Shown piece after piece: positions 8,762 through 18,393 of a stretch of 64,000 nt of DNA (within the stretch, counting starts at the first letter, position 1; each line of letters starts with the position of its first letter). Location of the stretch: contig NZ_JAFBGM010000002.1 in the NCBI RefSeq assembly GCF_016811105.1, positions 310,001 through 374,000 of the forward strand, read 5' to 3'. This DNA is from Aurantibacter crassamenti (GTDB lineage: Bacteria > Bacteroidota > Bacteroidia > Flavobacteriales > Flavobacteriaceae). A model generated the notes under the pieces. The model searched no databases, was not told the DNA's origin, and saw only the letters and a program-made list of their open reading frames with translations. The position numbers were made by a program, and so were the translations under genes.

Positions 8762-9280
8762 ATGCAAGAAGAAGGAATTCTACAAATGTTCGGTTTTTTA
8801 TTACCAGCTGTCGTAACTGGTGTTGTTGCTTTTTACTTTTTTAAAATGCACACAAATAATGAAGAAGGCCGTCGTCGTTATCTTTTACAAAAAGACACTC
8901 AATCTAGTACGTTACCCATACGGTTGCAAGCATATGAGCGAATGGCTTTATTTTTAGAACGTATTGCCATACCTAATCTTGTGGTACGCATTGCGCCACA
9001 AAATGCTGATAAAGCCGCATATGAAACTTTGCTAATCAAAACCATCGAAAATGAATTTGAGCATAACCTTTCGCAACAAATTTATTTAACTGATGAATGT
9101 TGGAATATCATAAAAGCTGCCAAAAGCGCAACAATTCAGATGATACGAAAAGCTGGATTAAGTGAAACCGACTCTGCTGATAAACTTCGTGAAGATGTTT
9201 TAACAGAAACAATGGATAAATCATCACCATCTGGTACTGCTTTAGCATTTGTTAAAAAAGAAATCGGACAACTTTGGTAA
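8762..9280 (+). CDS. Conserved membrane-anchored protein of unknown function (DUF7935-like)
   Basis: A 172-residue protein with one N-terminal membrane helix (about 8-27, FGFLLPAVVTGVVAFYFF) and a soluble mostly helical remainder containing RRRYLLQKDT and LPIRLQAYERMALFLERI. I remember this family as widespread and nearly restricted to Flavobacteriia (named DUF7935 in some annotations), with no established role. The short N-terminus before the helix and the charged residues after it suggest an inner-membrane anchor with the rest in the cytoplasm. It follows the OmpA-like paralogue by 91 bases on the same strand and ends at a strong hairpin. No function is proposed. Confidence 0.75.
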   Translation: MQEEGILQMFGFLLPAVVTGVVAFYFFKMHTNNEEGRRRYLLQKDTQSSTLPIRLQAYERMALFLERIAIPNLVVRIAPQNADKAAYETLLIKTIENEFEHNLSQQIYLTDECWNIIKAAKSATIQMIRKAGLSETDSADKLREDVLTETMDKSSPSGTALAFVKKEIGQLW

Positions 9281-9294
9281 GCAACAAAATTTAG

Positions 9295-9350
9295 TTTTAA
9301 GTGTTACATTTTAGAGTTCTATACTTAAAATGTAACACTTAAGACTTTTT
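9295..9350. terminator. Bidirectional terminator between convergent genes
   Basis: A perfect 17-base inverted repeat (9297-9313 with 9326-9342, arm TTAAGTGTTACATTTTA) with a 12-base loop lies between the genes ending at 9280 and 9353. A T-run follows on the plus strand, and A-rich sequence on the other side serves the minus strand. Confidence 0.85.
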
Positions 9351-9352
9351 TC

Positions 9353-10267
9353 TTATTCCAATTCATTAGGTTGAATAGGATTTGTCTCTTCATTTTTATT
9401 CTTAGCATAGAGGTAACCTCTTTTCCACCATAAGGTCATTTTCTTTTTATCGAAAATAAGTGAATTTGTAGTTAAAATTGTGGGCGTGTAATACAAATTT
9501 ATTATCGCATTATTCTGATTGGCTACTAACTTTCCTATTCTAATATTCTGATTTTCAATTCGATCCAGAATAAAACTCAACATAGTTGTTAATAGCTCAA
9601 ACGGATTTCTAGAGGGCATTCTGTTCATATAATTTACCTCTGTATGCAACACAACTACATCAATATCAGTAGCACCGCGTCTAATAGCTTCTTCTATTGG
9701 TACAATACTACCTAGACCACCATCAGCATATTCACAACCGTTTTTACGAACCAAACTCATAAATGGGGTGTAATTAGATGAAATCCAAATCCAATCACAA
9801 TATTCATCGTAGGTACAATCGTTTATCGATTTATATTCTACTTGATTTAGTGATAGATTTGAAACAGTAACCACAACATCATTTGGTCCGTTTTTCAACT
9901 CTTCAAATTCAGCCACTGTAAGACTTTCACGAATAAGTTTTCTAAGGTTCTCGCTTTCGCCAAATGTCTTTTTACCTTTTATTAAATTTCTAGCAACATT
10001 CCAATGATTAATAGATATTTCATCAATTCCATACTTTCTTGTGATAACAAAGGGACAACTACTGAAAATGGTTTTTTGATCTACATTAGAATAAATTTCC
10101 TTGATTTTATCAAGTTTACCTAAGGCCAAATGTGATATAAGTAAACTACCTGTAGAGGTACCCACAAAAAGGTCGTATTTATTACCAGCTTCTTGTATAA
10201 GAAACTGTGCAACACCACCTGCAAAGGCACCTTTGCTGCCACCACCTGAAATGACTAATGCGCGCAT
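9353..10267 (-). CDS. Patatin-like phospholipase
   Basis: Serine lipid hydrolase of the patatin/RssA type, 304 residues, cytoplasmic by appearance as no signal peptide is present. The oxyanion glycine-rich loop GGGSKGAFAGG is at residues 8-18, the nucleophile elbow GTSTG gives Ser38, and the dyad aspartate is Asp182 in ADGGLGS. All catalytic elements of the Ser-Asp dyad are therefore present. Such enzymes release fatty acids from phospholipids; the physiological substrate is unknown. Its ATG overlaps the stop of the upstream M1 peptidase by one base (TAATG), which suggests translational coupling. It ends at a shared bidirectional terminator. Confidence 0.9.
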   Translation of the reverse strand: MRALVISGGGSKGAFAGGVAQFLIQEAGNKYDLFVGTSTGSLLISHLALGKLDKIKEIYSNVDQKTIFSSCPFVITRKYGIDEISINHWNVARNLIKGKKTFGESENLRKLIRESLTVAEFEELKNGPNDVVVTVSNLSLNQVEYKSINDCTYDEYCDWIWISSNYTPFMSLVRKNGCEYADGGLGSIVPIEEAIRRGATDIDVVVLHTEVNYMNRMPSRNPFELLTTMLSFILDRIENQNIRIGKLVANQNNAIINLYYTPTILTTNSLIFDKKKMTLWWKRGYLYAKNKNEETNPIQPNELE

Positions 10268-12333
10268 TATTCTTTGAGTTTACTTTTTAGATAACGAGTT
10301 TCTTGAGAATTTAGTTTCTCTGAAAGTGCTATTAATCTTGGTTTATATTCCTCATCCTTAACTAATTCATCTAAAAGATTTCGAGCAAAATTTCTAAATC
10401 TCCAAGAATGATGACTTGTAGCTTTTACCAAATTAGATAATGCCTCTTGATTATATCCAAACGTTTCTTTAAGATAAAAGAAAGCACCCTGTCTAATTTC
10501 AAAAGAATATTCCGCATTTGAATATCCACTCAATTCTTGAAAATATTCTTTTGTTTTTAATGAATCATATCCATCCGTTAAAATAGCTAAAGTTAGCCAT
10601 AAGAGCCTTACATTTTTATTAGGAAGCCCTTCTATGTTTTTCGTTTGATCTAAATAATTATTCTGTTGTTCAGGAAAAGTAGACCAAAGCTTATACAGTA
10701 CCGCTTCTTGAGTCAGATAACTTTTATCATTCAATAATTTCTCTAGTTCATGTCTTGCATCAACCGGAATTTCAGTCATTAATTGAATAGCCTTCTGTCT
10801 TATTTTAATATTGGTATGCTCTAAAGCTTCAATTAAATCAGCTACAGAAAGTTTTTCACTTAATTCATCTAATAAAGCCTCTTTGAATGCGATAGGCTCA
10901 ACTGCATTAAGCTTCCAATTACCAAGTGTAATTCCATTTTCTTTTAAATTTAGATATTTTTTTATGGATGGATTTTTTTCTTTTAAATAAGTTTTAGCCG
11001 CTATCCATGGAAACTCAGTTGAAAGTAACCACTTAGATTGATAAGCATCTAGACTTTTACCAGATGCCAATTCCATTTCTTTTAAAAATTCAGGAATTGT
11101 CACATTCTTAAACTTATATTTATTTAAATAGGATACAATTCCTTTTTTAAAAGCCTCCTCTCCTATTTGTTCTTTTAACATTACAAGCGCCCAAGCCCCT
11201 TTTTCATAAAAAGTGGCACTACTAGCTTTTGGGTCTGTTAGTGCTTGACCAGCGCCGTCTTCTGATATTTTCTGTAGTTCTTTTGCAGTTTTAAATAATT
11301 TCCAATAAAAATGGTCATCATCAAAAACATGTTTTTCTGATAAATAAGCATAATACGTTGCAAAACCTTCTTGTAACCAATGGTGACTACCACTTTTTTC
11401 GGTAACCAAATCACCAAACCATTGGTGTGCTAATTCATGTGCATTAACATTAATATAATTTTTATCTACAAAGGCGATAGAATCAATCATATATTGATCT
11501 GAGAAAATAGTAGCACTTGTATTTTCCATGCCAGCATACAAAAAATCATGAACTGGTATCTGCTTGTAATTTTGCCAAGGATAAGCTACTCCTATTTCGT
11601 TTTCAAGAAAATCGAAAATCTCTTTAGTATATCGGTATGTTGGTTCTACTCGTAAACTATCTTTAGGGTAATAGTAGTTTTCTATTGAAACTCCACTTGT
11701 TGATTTCAATTCTTGCTTTTTATAATCACCAACAACAAAAGCTAGAAGATAGCTACTCATTGGGTTTTGCATATCATAATGCCAAGTTTTCATTTGGCTT
11801 TTTTCATTTGAAGTACCCACCAAATTACCATTTGCAATTACTTGAAAATTTGACTTAGCAGTAATATTCAAATCAAACTCCACTTTTTCTTCCATCGCAT
11901 CAAAACTGGGTAGCCAATGACTTGTGTATTTACCTTGTCCTTGTGTCCAGATTTGTTCATTACCCGCTATAGCATCATCCCATCCTAAAAAATAAACCGT
12001 TTGTTTTGGAGTACAGGTATAATCCAATTTTAATTTATAATGCTTCCCTTTTTTAAACTTTTTAAAAATTGAAATTGTGCTACTATCATTAACATAATCA
12101 ACCTTTTTATCATTAATTAAAACTGCAGAAAAATTCATTTTTTTGGCATCTAAAAAAATGGAATCTACATTTTGTAAAACATTGAAATCATACGTAACAC
12201 TTGCTGTAATTTGCTTTTTCTCAGGAATAGGTTCTAAAGAAACCGTAGCAAGAATAAAGTCTACTTTATCTTGATGCTGCGCAATTACTGAGAAAGAAAG
12301 CGAGAGAAAAAGAAGTATAAAAATTCGATTCAT
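10267..12333 (-). CDS. Exported M1-family aminopeptidase
   Basis: Zinc metallopeptidase of 688 residues with a Sec signal peptide (about 1-18). The N-terminal beta domain leads into the exopeptidase motif AGMEN (267-271, the GAMEN equivalent), zinc motif HELAH (299-303) and the third ligand Glu322 (LQEGFATYYA). The C-terminal part beyond about residue 480 looks like HEAT-type helical repeats, as in M1 enzymes such as leukotriene A4 hydrolase. It removes N-terminal amino acids from peptides, presumably in the periplasm, as part of protein uptake. It forms a two-gene unit with the patatin gene through a TAATG overlap. Confidence 0.92.
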   Translation of the reverse strand: MNRIFILLFLSLSFSVIAQHQDKVDFILATVSLEPIPEKKQITASVTYDFNVLQNVDSIFLDAKKMNFSAVLINDKKVDYVNDSSTISIFKKFKKGKHYKLKLDYTCTPKQTVYFLGWDDAIAGNEQIWTQGQGKYTSHWLPSFDAMEEKVEFDLNITAKSNFQVIANGNLVGTSNEKSQMKTWHYDMQNPMSSYLLAFVVGDYKKQELKSTSGVSIENYYYPKDSLRVEPTYRYTKEIFDFLENEIGVAYPWQNYKQIPVHDFLYAGMENTSATIFSDQYMIDSIAFVDKNYINVNAHELAHQWFGDLVTEKSGSHHWLQEGFATYYAYLSEKHVFDDDHFYWKLFKTAKELQKISEDGAGQALTDPKASSATFYEKGAWALVMLKEQIGEEAFKKGIVSYLNKYKFKNVTIPEFLKEMELASGKSLDAYQSKWLLSTEFPWIAAKTYLKEKNPSIKKYLNLKENGITLGNWKLNAVEPIAFKEALLDELSEKLSVADLIEALEHTNIKIRQKAIQLMTEIPVDARHELEKLLNDKSYLTQEAVLYKLWSTFPEQQNNYLDQTKNIEGLPNKNVRLLWLTLAILTDGYDSLKTKEYFQELSGYSNAEYSFEIRQGAFFYLKETFGYNQEALSNLVKATSHHSWRFRNFARNLLDELVKDEEYKPRLIALSEKLNSQETRYLKSKLKE

Positions 12334-12359
12334 ATAGATAATAACTACAAAGTGTGCAC

Positions 12360-12367
12360 CAAATTTA
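12360..12367 (-). promoter_or_regulatory. Bacteroidota -7 promoter element (TAAATTTG)
   Basis: TAAATTTG on the minus strand matches TAnnTTTG and lies 27 bases before the start of the M1 peptidase at 12333. No convincing -33 element was found. Confidence 0.35.
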
Positions 12368-12412
12368 AGGTTTTAGTTTGTCGTGTTAAGGTCTAACAAC
12401 TAATTTAGTCGA

Positions 12413-14515
12413 ATGAATGTTAATCTTCAAACACCAATTGTATATTTAAAAGGAGTTGGCCCAAATAGAGCCGAAACCTTACAATCAGAATTGGGCATTC
12501 ATACCTTTCAAGATCTATTAAATCTTTTTCCGAATCGATATATTGATAAAACCCAGTATTATAAAGTTGCGCAATTGCAACGCAGCAGTGCTGATGTTCA
12601 AATCAAAGGAAAAATTGTTCATATAAAAACTGTTGAACAAAAGAAGGGTAAACGCTTGGTTGCCAAATTTGTTGATGACACCGGAGAAATGGAATTAATT
12701 TGGTTTCGTGGTCAAAAATGGATTCGAGATAATTTAAAACTCAATGAACCCTATGTGATTTTCGGCAAATGCAATTGGTATAGCGGAAAATTTTCAATGC
12801 CACACCCCGAAATGGAACTTTTAAAAGACCATGAAAAAGGGCTTAAAATTTCGATGCAACCTGTTTATCCATCAACTGAAAAACTTAGCAACAAGGGCAT
12901 TACCAATCGCGTTATTAACAAACTAGTACAACAACTATTCATAGATACAAAGGGGCGGTTTTCAGAAACTCTTTCACAACCGCTTTTAGACGATTTAAAA
13001 TTACTACCCAAGGCTGAGGCGCTATTCAACATACATTTTCCAAAAAGTCAAGAATTATTAGCCAAAGCTCAATTTAGATTAAAATTTGAAGAACTATTTT
13101 ATATTCAATTGCAGCTCATTTCTAAGAAAATGGTACGAAAGAAAAAAATTAAAGGATTCAATTTTGATCAAGTAGGCGTGCTTTTTAATGAATTCTATCA
13201 AAACCATTTGCCTTTTGAATTGACAAATGCCCAAAAAAGGGTAATAAAAGAAATACGTGCCGATTTAGGAAGTAATGCACAAATGAATAGACTTCTACAA
13301 GGTGATGTAGGTTCAGGAAAAACAATTGTAGCGGTGATGACGATGCTTTTAGCTATTGACAACGGATTTCAAGCCTGCCTAATGGCACCCACTGAAATAT
13401 TGGCAAATCAGCATTATACTGGTATCATAGAATTGTTAGAAGGTACCGGAATTACATGTGCCCTTTTAACAGGTTCAGTTAAAAAATCAGCAAGAAGACC
13501 AATTCATGAACAATTAGAGAGTGGAGAATTACAAATCTTAATTGGTACACATGCCCTTTTAGAAGACAAAGTGCAATATAAAAACTTAGGCTTAGCAATT
13601 GTTGATGAGCAACATCGATTTGGTGTAGCGCAGCGATCTAAATTATGGCACAAAAATGAATTTCCGCCACATATTTTAGTAATGACGGCAACACCAATAC
13701 CGAGAACTTTGGCCATGAGCTTGTACGGTGATTTAGACATTTCGGTAATTGATGAACTTCCGCCAGGCAGAAAACCTATAAAAACGGTACATCGATATGA
13801 CGCAAATCGCCTAAAGGTCTTCCAATTTATTCGTGATGAAATAAAAAAGGGAAGGCAGATTTATATGGTCTACCCATTAATTCAAGAATCAGAGGCTTTA
13901 GATTATAAAGATTTAATGGATGGTTATGAGAGTGTTGCACGAGACTTCCCACTACCCGATTATCAAATTTCCATAGTACATGGTAAAATGAAACCTGCAG
14001 ATAAAGATTATGAAATGGATCGTTTTGTAAAAGGTGAAACACAAATTATGGTTGCAACAACCGTAATTGAAGTTGGCGTAAATGTACCCAATGCTTCGGT
14101 CATGATTATTGAAAGTGCTGAACGCTTTGGTTTATCGCAATTACATCAACTTCGCGGTAGAGTTGGCCGTGGTGCTGACCAAAGTTATTGTATACTGATG
14201 ACGAGTCACAAACTTTCGGCAGAAGCGAAAACCAGGTTAGAAACTATGGTTAGTACTAATGATGGATTTGAAATTGCTGAAGTAGACCTTAAATTACGAG
14301 GTCCTGGAGATTTAATGGGAACACAGCAAAGTGGTGTTCTAAATCTAAAAATAGCGGATATTGTTAAAGACAATGATATTTTAAAAACTGCCCGTTTTTA
14401 TGCCATACAATTGTTAAAGGCTGATCCCACTTTGGAAAAACCAGAACATTTAGTAATTAGACATGCTTATGCACAATTGGTTAAGCATAAAAATATTTGG
14501 ACGTATATTAGTTAA
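12413..14515 (+). CDS. recG: ATP-dependent DNA helicase RecG
   Basis: Branch-migration helicase of 700 residues that remodels stalled forks and Holliday junctions. The N-terminal helical and OB-fold wedge domain spans about residues 1-150 (a helix-hairpin-helix-like KGVGPNRAETL start, then the DDTGEMELIWFRGQ OB strand). The helicase core follows with Walker A GDVGSGKT (297-304), DEAH-type box VDEQHRFG (near 396), TATPIPRTLAM and the RecG-typical C-terminal block QLHQLRGRVGRG. Length and motifs match the family. It is divergent from the M1 peptidase and followed by the leu operon. Confidence 0.96.
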   Translation: MNVNLQTPIVYLKGVGPNRAETLQSELGIHTFQDLLNLFPNRYIDKTQYYKVAQLQRSSADVQIKGKIVHIKTVEQKKGKRLVAKFVDDTGEMELIWFRGQKWIRDNLKLNEPYVIFGKCNWYSGKFSMPHPEMELLKDHEKGLKISMQPVYPSTEKLSNKGITNRVINKLVQQLFIDTKGRFSETLSQPLLDDLKLLPKAEALFNIHFPKSQELLAKAQFRLKFEELFYIQLQLISKKMVRKKKIKGFNFDQVGVLFNEFYQNHLPFELTNAQKRVIKEIRADLGSNAQMNRLLQGDVGSGKTIVAVMTMLLAIDNGFQACLMAPTEILANQHYTGIIELLEGTGITCALLTGSVKKSARRPIHEQLESGELQILIGTHALLEDKVQYKNLGLAIVDEQHRFGVAQRSKLWHKNEFPPHILVMTATPIPRTLAMSLYGDLDISVIDELPPGRKPIKTVHRYDANRLKVFQFIRDEIKKGRQIYMVYPLIQESEALDYKDLMDGYESVARDFPLPDYQISIVHGKMKPADKDYEMDRFVKGETQIMVATTVIEVGVNVPNASVMIIESAERFGLSQLHQLRGRVGRGADQSYCILMTSHKLSAEAKTRLETMVSTNDGFEIAEVDLKLRGPGDLMGTQQSGVLNLKIADIVKDNDILKTARFYAIQLLKADPTLEKPEHLVIRHAYAQLVKHKNIWTYIS

Positions 14516-14589
14516 TCACGAAATAACACAAATGTGTTGAACATCGTAATTTTAAACTACTAGAATTTCTTAAAAACACCTTCTTTCAT

Positions 14590-14597
14590 TAGCTTTG
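14590..14597 (+). promoter_or_regulatory. Bacteroidota -7 promoter element before leuC (TAGCTTTG)
   Basis: TAGCTTTG matches TAnnTTTG and lies 21 bases before the ATG of leuC, implying a short leader. It also argues against an upstream TTG start at 14595, which would sit within the promoter. Confidence 0.4.
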
Positions 14598-14618
14598 CTA
14601 GCTTACAATTCAAAGATT

Positions 14619-16034
14619 ATGAGTACGAAAAAGACTTTATTTGACAAAGTGTGGGATTCACACGTTGTTCATCAAATTGAAAATGGCCCTGATGTATTGT
14701 TCATCGACCGCCACATGGTTCATGAGGTAACGAGCCCTGTTGCATTTTTAGGTTTGAAGAACAGAGGCATTCGGGTAATGCATCCTGAAAAGACCTTTGC
14801 AACTGCGGATCATAATACCCCAACAATCAATCAACACCTACCTGTAGAAGACCCACTTTCTGCAAATCAGTTAAAAATGTTGGAAGAAAATGCCAATGAA
14901 TATGGTATTTCATATTGGGGATTAGGACATGAGAAAAACGGAATTGTACATGTTGTAGGTCCGGAATACGGAATTACACAACCAGGTGCTACAATTGTAT
15001 GTGGAGATTCACATACTTCAACACACGGTGCTTTCGGAGCCATTGCCTTTGGTATTGGTACTTCTGAAGTTGAAATGGTATTGGCAACGCAATGTATAAT
15101 GCAGCCGAAACCAAAAAGCATGCGTATTAACATTACTGGAGATTTACAATACGGAGTAACGCCAAAAGACGTTGCACTTTTCATTATATCGCAATTGACT
15201 ACTTCTGGTGCTACTGGTTATTTTGTTGAATATGCTGGTGATGTTTTCAAAAGTATGACTATGGAAGGTCGTATGACTGTTTGTAATTTAAGTATTGAAA
15301 TGGGTGCTCGTGGTGGTATGATTGCTCCTGATGAAACTACTTTTCATTATGTAAAAGGTCGTGAATTCACTCCAAAAGGTGAAGCTTGGGATACTGCAAT
15401 GAATTACTGGCAAACATTATATACTGATGAAGGTGCCGAATTCGATAAAGAATTGACTTTTGATGGTTCACAAATTGAACCAATGATAACATATGGTACA
15501 AACCCAGGAATGGGCATGGGTATATCTAAGGATATTCCGAATGCTGCTGATGTTCAAGGAGGAGCCTCTACTTATAAGAAATCATTACAATACATGAAAT
15601 TTGGTGAAGGTGATTCCATGATTGGGAAGTCTATCGATTTCGTTTTCTTAGGAAGCTGTACCAATGGTAGAATTGAAGATTTTAGAGCATTTGCATCTAT
15701 TGTAAAAGGAAAACAGAAAGCAGATAATGTTACAGCATGGTTGGTGCCAGGTAGTCATCAAGTTGAAGCGGCCATCAAAGAAGAAGGTATTTTAGCAATA
15801 CTGAATGATGCAGGTTTTGAACTTAGAGAACCAGGTTGCTCAGCATGTTTAGCGATGAACGACGATAAAGTTCCTCCAGGAAAATTAGCAGTCAGTACAT
15901 CGAACAGAAACTTTGAAGGCCGACAAGGTCCAGGTTCTAGAACTTTATTGGCTAGTCCACTTGTTGCAGCAGCCGCAGCGGTTACTGGTAAAGTTACTGA
16001 CCCAAGAGAATTAATGGAAAAGGAATTAGCATAG
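14619..16034 (+). CDS. leuC: 3-isopropylmalate dehydratase large subunit
   Basis: Aconitase-family subunit that, with LeuD, isomerises 2- to 3-isopropylmalate in leucine synthesis. The ATG at 14619 ([17 protein letters not shown]) is chosen; an in-frame TTG eight codons earlier is rejected because the family starts here. Signature elements are visible: [27 protein letters not shown] (first 4Fe-4S Cys) and [10 protein letters not shown] (the other two Cys), ending with [18 protein letters not shown]. The length of about 471 is normal. First gene of leuCDAB; the 92-base gap to leuD contains the repeat-like AGCTAAAAGC sequence. Confidence 0.97.
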   Translation: MSTKKTLFDKVWDSHVVHQIENGPDVLFIDRHMVHEVTSPVAFLGLKNRGIRVMHPEKTFATADHNTPTINQHLPVEDPLSANQLKMLEENANEYGISYWGLGHEKNGIVHVVGPEYGITQPGATIVCGDSHTSTHGAFGAIAFGIGTSEVEMVLATQCIMQPKPKSMRINITGDLQYGVTPKDVALFIISQLTTSGATGYFVEYAGDVFKSMTMEGRMTVCNLSIEMGARGGMIAPDETTFHYVKGREFTPKGEAWDTAMNYWQTLYTDEGAEFDKELTFDGSQIEPMITYGTNPGMGMGISKDIPNAADVQGGASTYKKSLQYMKFGEGDSMIGKSIDFVFLGSCTNGRIEDFRAFASIVKGKQKADNVTAWLVPGSHQVEAAIKEEGILAILNDAGFELREPGCSACLAMNDDKVPPGKLAVSTSNRNFEGRQGPGSRTLLASPLVAAAAAVTGKVTDPRELMEKELA

Positions 16035-16126
16035 CTAGTTGCTTAAAGCTATGGGCTATTTGTCCTCTAGCAATTGTATAAAAAATAAGACTAATGGCTA
16101 AAAGCCAATAGCAAAAAGCTAAAAAA

Positions 16127-16723
16127 ATGGCATACGATAAATTCAATATACTTAGAACAACGGCGGTTCCACTTCCTATAGAGAATGTAGATACTGACCA
16201 AATCATTCCTGCTCGTTTCTTAAAAGCAACAGAGCGTAAAGGTTTTGGTGATAACTTATTTCGTGATTGGCGCTATAACCAAGATGGCACTCCGAAAGAA
16301 GATTTTGTTTTGAACAATCCAAAATATAAGGGTAAAATTCTAGTTGGAGGTGCGAACTTTGGTTCTGGTTCATCAAGAGAACATGCAGCGTGGGCAGTTT
16401 ATGATTGCGGTTTTCGTTGCGTAATCTCTAGTTTCTTTGCTGATATATTTAGAGGTAACTGCCTGAACATTGGCGTATTACCAGTACAGGTTAGTGCGGA
16501 ATTCTTACAGAAAATTTTTGCGGCTATTGAAGCTGATCCAAATGCAGAATTTGAAGTAAGTCTTGAAGATCAGAAAGTGACGATTTTGGCAACTGGTGAA
16601 AGTGAACCTTTTGACATCAACGATTACAAGAAAGGGAATATGACGAATGGTTTTGATGACATTGACTATTTATTAAACATCAAGGAGAACATACAAGAGT
16701 TTGCTAAAAGTACTCCGTTGTAA
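16127..16723 (+). CDS. leuD: 3-isopropylmalate dehydratase small subunit
   Basis: Swivel-domain subunit of isopropylmalate isomerase, 198 residues, the normal length of the bacterial LeuD type 1. The NVDTDQIIPARFLK start and the substrate-binding GSGSSREHAAWA loop are clear. It works as a heterodimer with the leuC product upstream. It is followed after 27 bases by leuA. Confidence 0.97.
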   Translation: MAYDKFNILRTTAVPLPIENVDTDQIIPARFLKATERKGFGDNLFRDWRYNQDGTPKEDFVLNNPKYKGKILVGGANFGSGSSREHAAWAVYDCGFRCVISSFFADIFRGNCLNIGVLPVQVSAEFLQKIFAAIEADPNAEFEVSLEDQKVTILATGESEPFDINDYKKGNMTNGFDDIDYLLNIKENIQEFAKSTPL

Positions 16724-16750
16724 CCCTATTGATATTGAATTGAGTTCATC

Positions 16751-18265
16751 ATGAAAAGAACCATTGAAATCATGGACACCACCTTACGGGATGGTGAACA
16801 GACATCTGGCGTGTCTTTTTCGGCTTCCGAAAAACTAACCTTAGCAAAGCTATTACTTGACGAACTCAAAGTAGATCGAATTGAAGTGGCGTCAGCAAGG
16901 GTTTCTGATGGTGAACTTGAAGCGGTTAAACAAATTACTTCGTGGGCTAAATCTCAAAAATATTTAGACCGAATTGAAGTATTAACCTTTGTAGATCGCG
17001 GGGTTTCTTTAGAGTGGATGAAAAAAGCTGGGGCTAAAGTTCAGAATTTATTGACTAAAGGTTCTTTAAATCATCTAACACATCAGCTTAAGAAAACTCC
17101 AAAACAACATTTCAATGCCATTCAAAAGGTAATTGAACAGGCAAAAAAGCAACGTATTCAAACCAATGTTTATTTAGAAGATTGGAGTAATGGAATGCGA
17201 AATTCTAAAGAATACGTTTTCGAATTTTTAGATTTTCTTGCAACCCAACCTATAAAACGTGTACTACTTCCTGATACTTTAGGGGTTATCACCTATAAAG
17301 AAACATATGATTTTATTTCGGAAATAGTAGAACGATATCCAAAGATGCATTTCGATTTTCATGGTCATAATGACTACGATTTAGGAGTTGCGAATGCTAT
17401 GGAAGCTATTAAAGCTGGGTGTCATGGATTGCATCTTACGGTAAACGGAATGGGTGAACGCGCTGGTAACGCACCTATGGCTAGTGCCATTGCGGTTATC
17501 AATGATTTTTTACCTGAAGTAAAAATCAATGTAAATGAAAAGGCGCTTTTTAAAGTAAGTAAACTAGTTTCAGCTTTTACAGGAGTTGGTATTCCTTCAA
17601 ATAAACCCATAGTTGGCGACAGCGTTTTTACGCAAACCGCTGGTATTCATGCAGATGGAGACAGCAAAAACAATCTCTACTTTAGTGATTTAATGCCTGA
17701 ACGTTTCGGAAGAAAGCGTAAATATGCATTGGGAAAAATGTCAGGGAAAGCGAATATTCAAAAGAATTTACAAGAGCTTGGCCTAACCCTAAATGATGAC
17801 GAACTTAAAAAAGTAACCGCACGGATTATTGAATTAGGTGACAAAAAAGAACGAGTAACAAAAGAAGATTTACCTTATATAATTTCAGATGTATTAGATA
17901 CTGACTTTCAACAGAAAGTTTTTGTAAAATCATATGTATTAACACACTCAAAAGGATTAAAACCTTCCACTACCCTTTCCTTAGAAATAAATGGAAAAGT
18001 GTATGAGGAAATTGGATCTGGAGACGGACAATACGATGCATTCATGAATGCACTACGTAAAATATATTCGTCTCAAAAAATAGAATTACCTAGTTTGGTT
18101 GATTATGCAGTTCGTATACCACCAGGCAGTAACTCTGACGCCCTTTGTGAAACAATTATTACATGGGAAGATGCTGATGGAAAGGAGTTTATCTCAAGAG
18201 GGTTAGATTCTGATCAAACAGTAAGTGCGATAAAGGCAACAGAAAAAATGTTGAATATTATTTAA
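16751..18265 (+). CDS. leuA: 2-isopropylmalate synthase (LeuA family)
   Basis: Condenses acetyl-CoA with 2-oxoisovalerate, the first committed step to leucine. The TIM-barrel start IMDTTLRDGEQTSGVSFS and the metal motif FHGHNDYDLG are present, followed by GMGERAGNAP and the AGIHADG loop. The C-terminal part, from about residue 375, is the LeuA regulatory dimer domain that binds leucine, ending with the SRGLDSDQTVSAI block. At 504 residues it is close to other LeuA-type enzymes. Citramalate synthase (CimA) has the same architecture and cannot be fully excluded by eye, but the place within leuCDAB and the presence of ilvA for 2-oxobutyrate favour LeuA. Confidence 0.88.
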   Translation: MKRTIEIMDTTLRDGEQTSGVSFSASEKLTLAKLLLDELKVDRIEVASARVSDGELEAVKQITSWAKSQKYLDRIEVLTFVDRGVSLEWMKKAGAKVQNLLTKGSLNHLTHQLKKTPKQHFNAIQKVIEQAKKQRIQTNVYLEDWSNGMRNSKEYVFEFLDFLATQPIKRVLLPDTLGVITYKETYDFISEIVERYPKMHFDFHGHNDYDLGVANAMEAIKAGCHGLHLTVNGMGERAGNAPMASAIAVINDFLPEVKINVNEKALFKVSKLVSAFTGVGIPSNKPIVGDSVFTQTAGIHADGDSKNNLYFSDLMPERFGRKRKYALGKMSGKANIQKNLQELGLTLNDDELKKVTARIIELGDKKERVTKEDLPYIISDVLDTDFQQKVFVKSYVLTHSKGLKPSTTLSLEINGKVYEEIGSGDGQYDAFMNALRKIYSSQKIELPSLVDYAVRIPPGSNSDALCETIITWEDADGKEFISRGLDSDQTVSAIKATEKMLNII

Positions 18266-18393
18266 GTAAACCACAAAAATGGTTGAACAAATAAGAAGAA
18301 AACATCAGTTAACTTAATAAATATAATTAATTAAAAACGTAAAGCGAAGTACAACTGTACTATGAAAAGCGTATAGCGTAAAGCGAGAAAAAC

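Noticed and set aside
14516-14618. Leader-peptide attenuator or T-box before leuC
   Set aside because: No short ORF rich in Leu codons and no terminator/antiterminator pair; only a -7 element and a very short leader.
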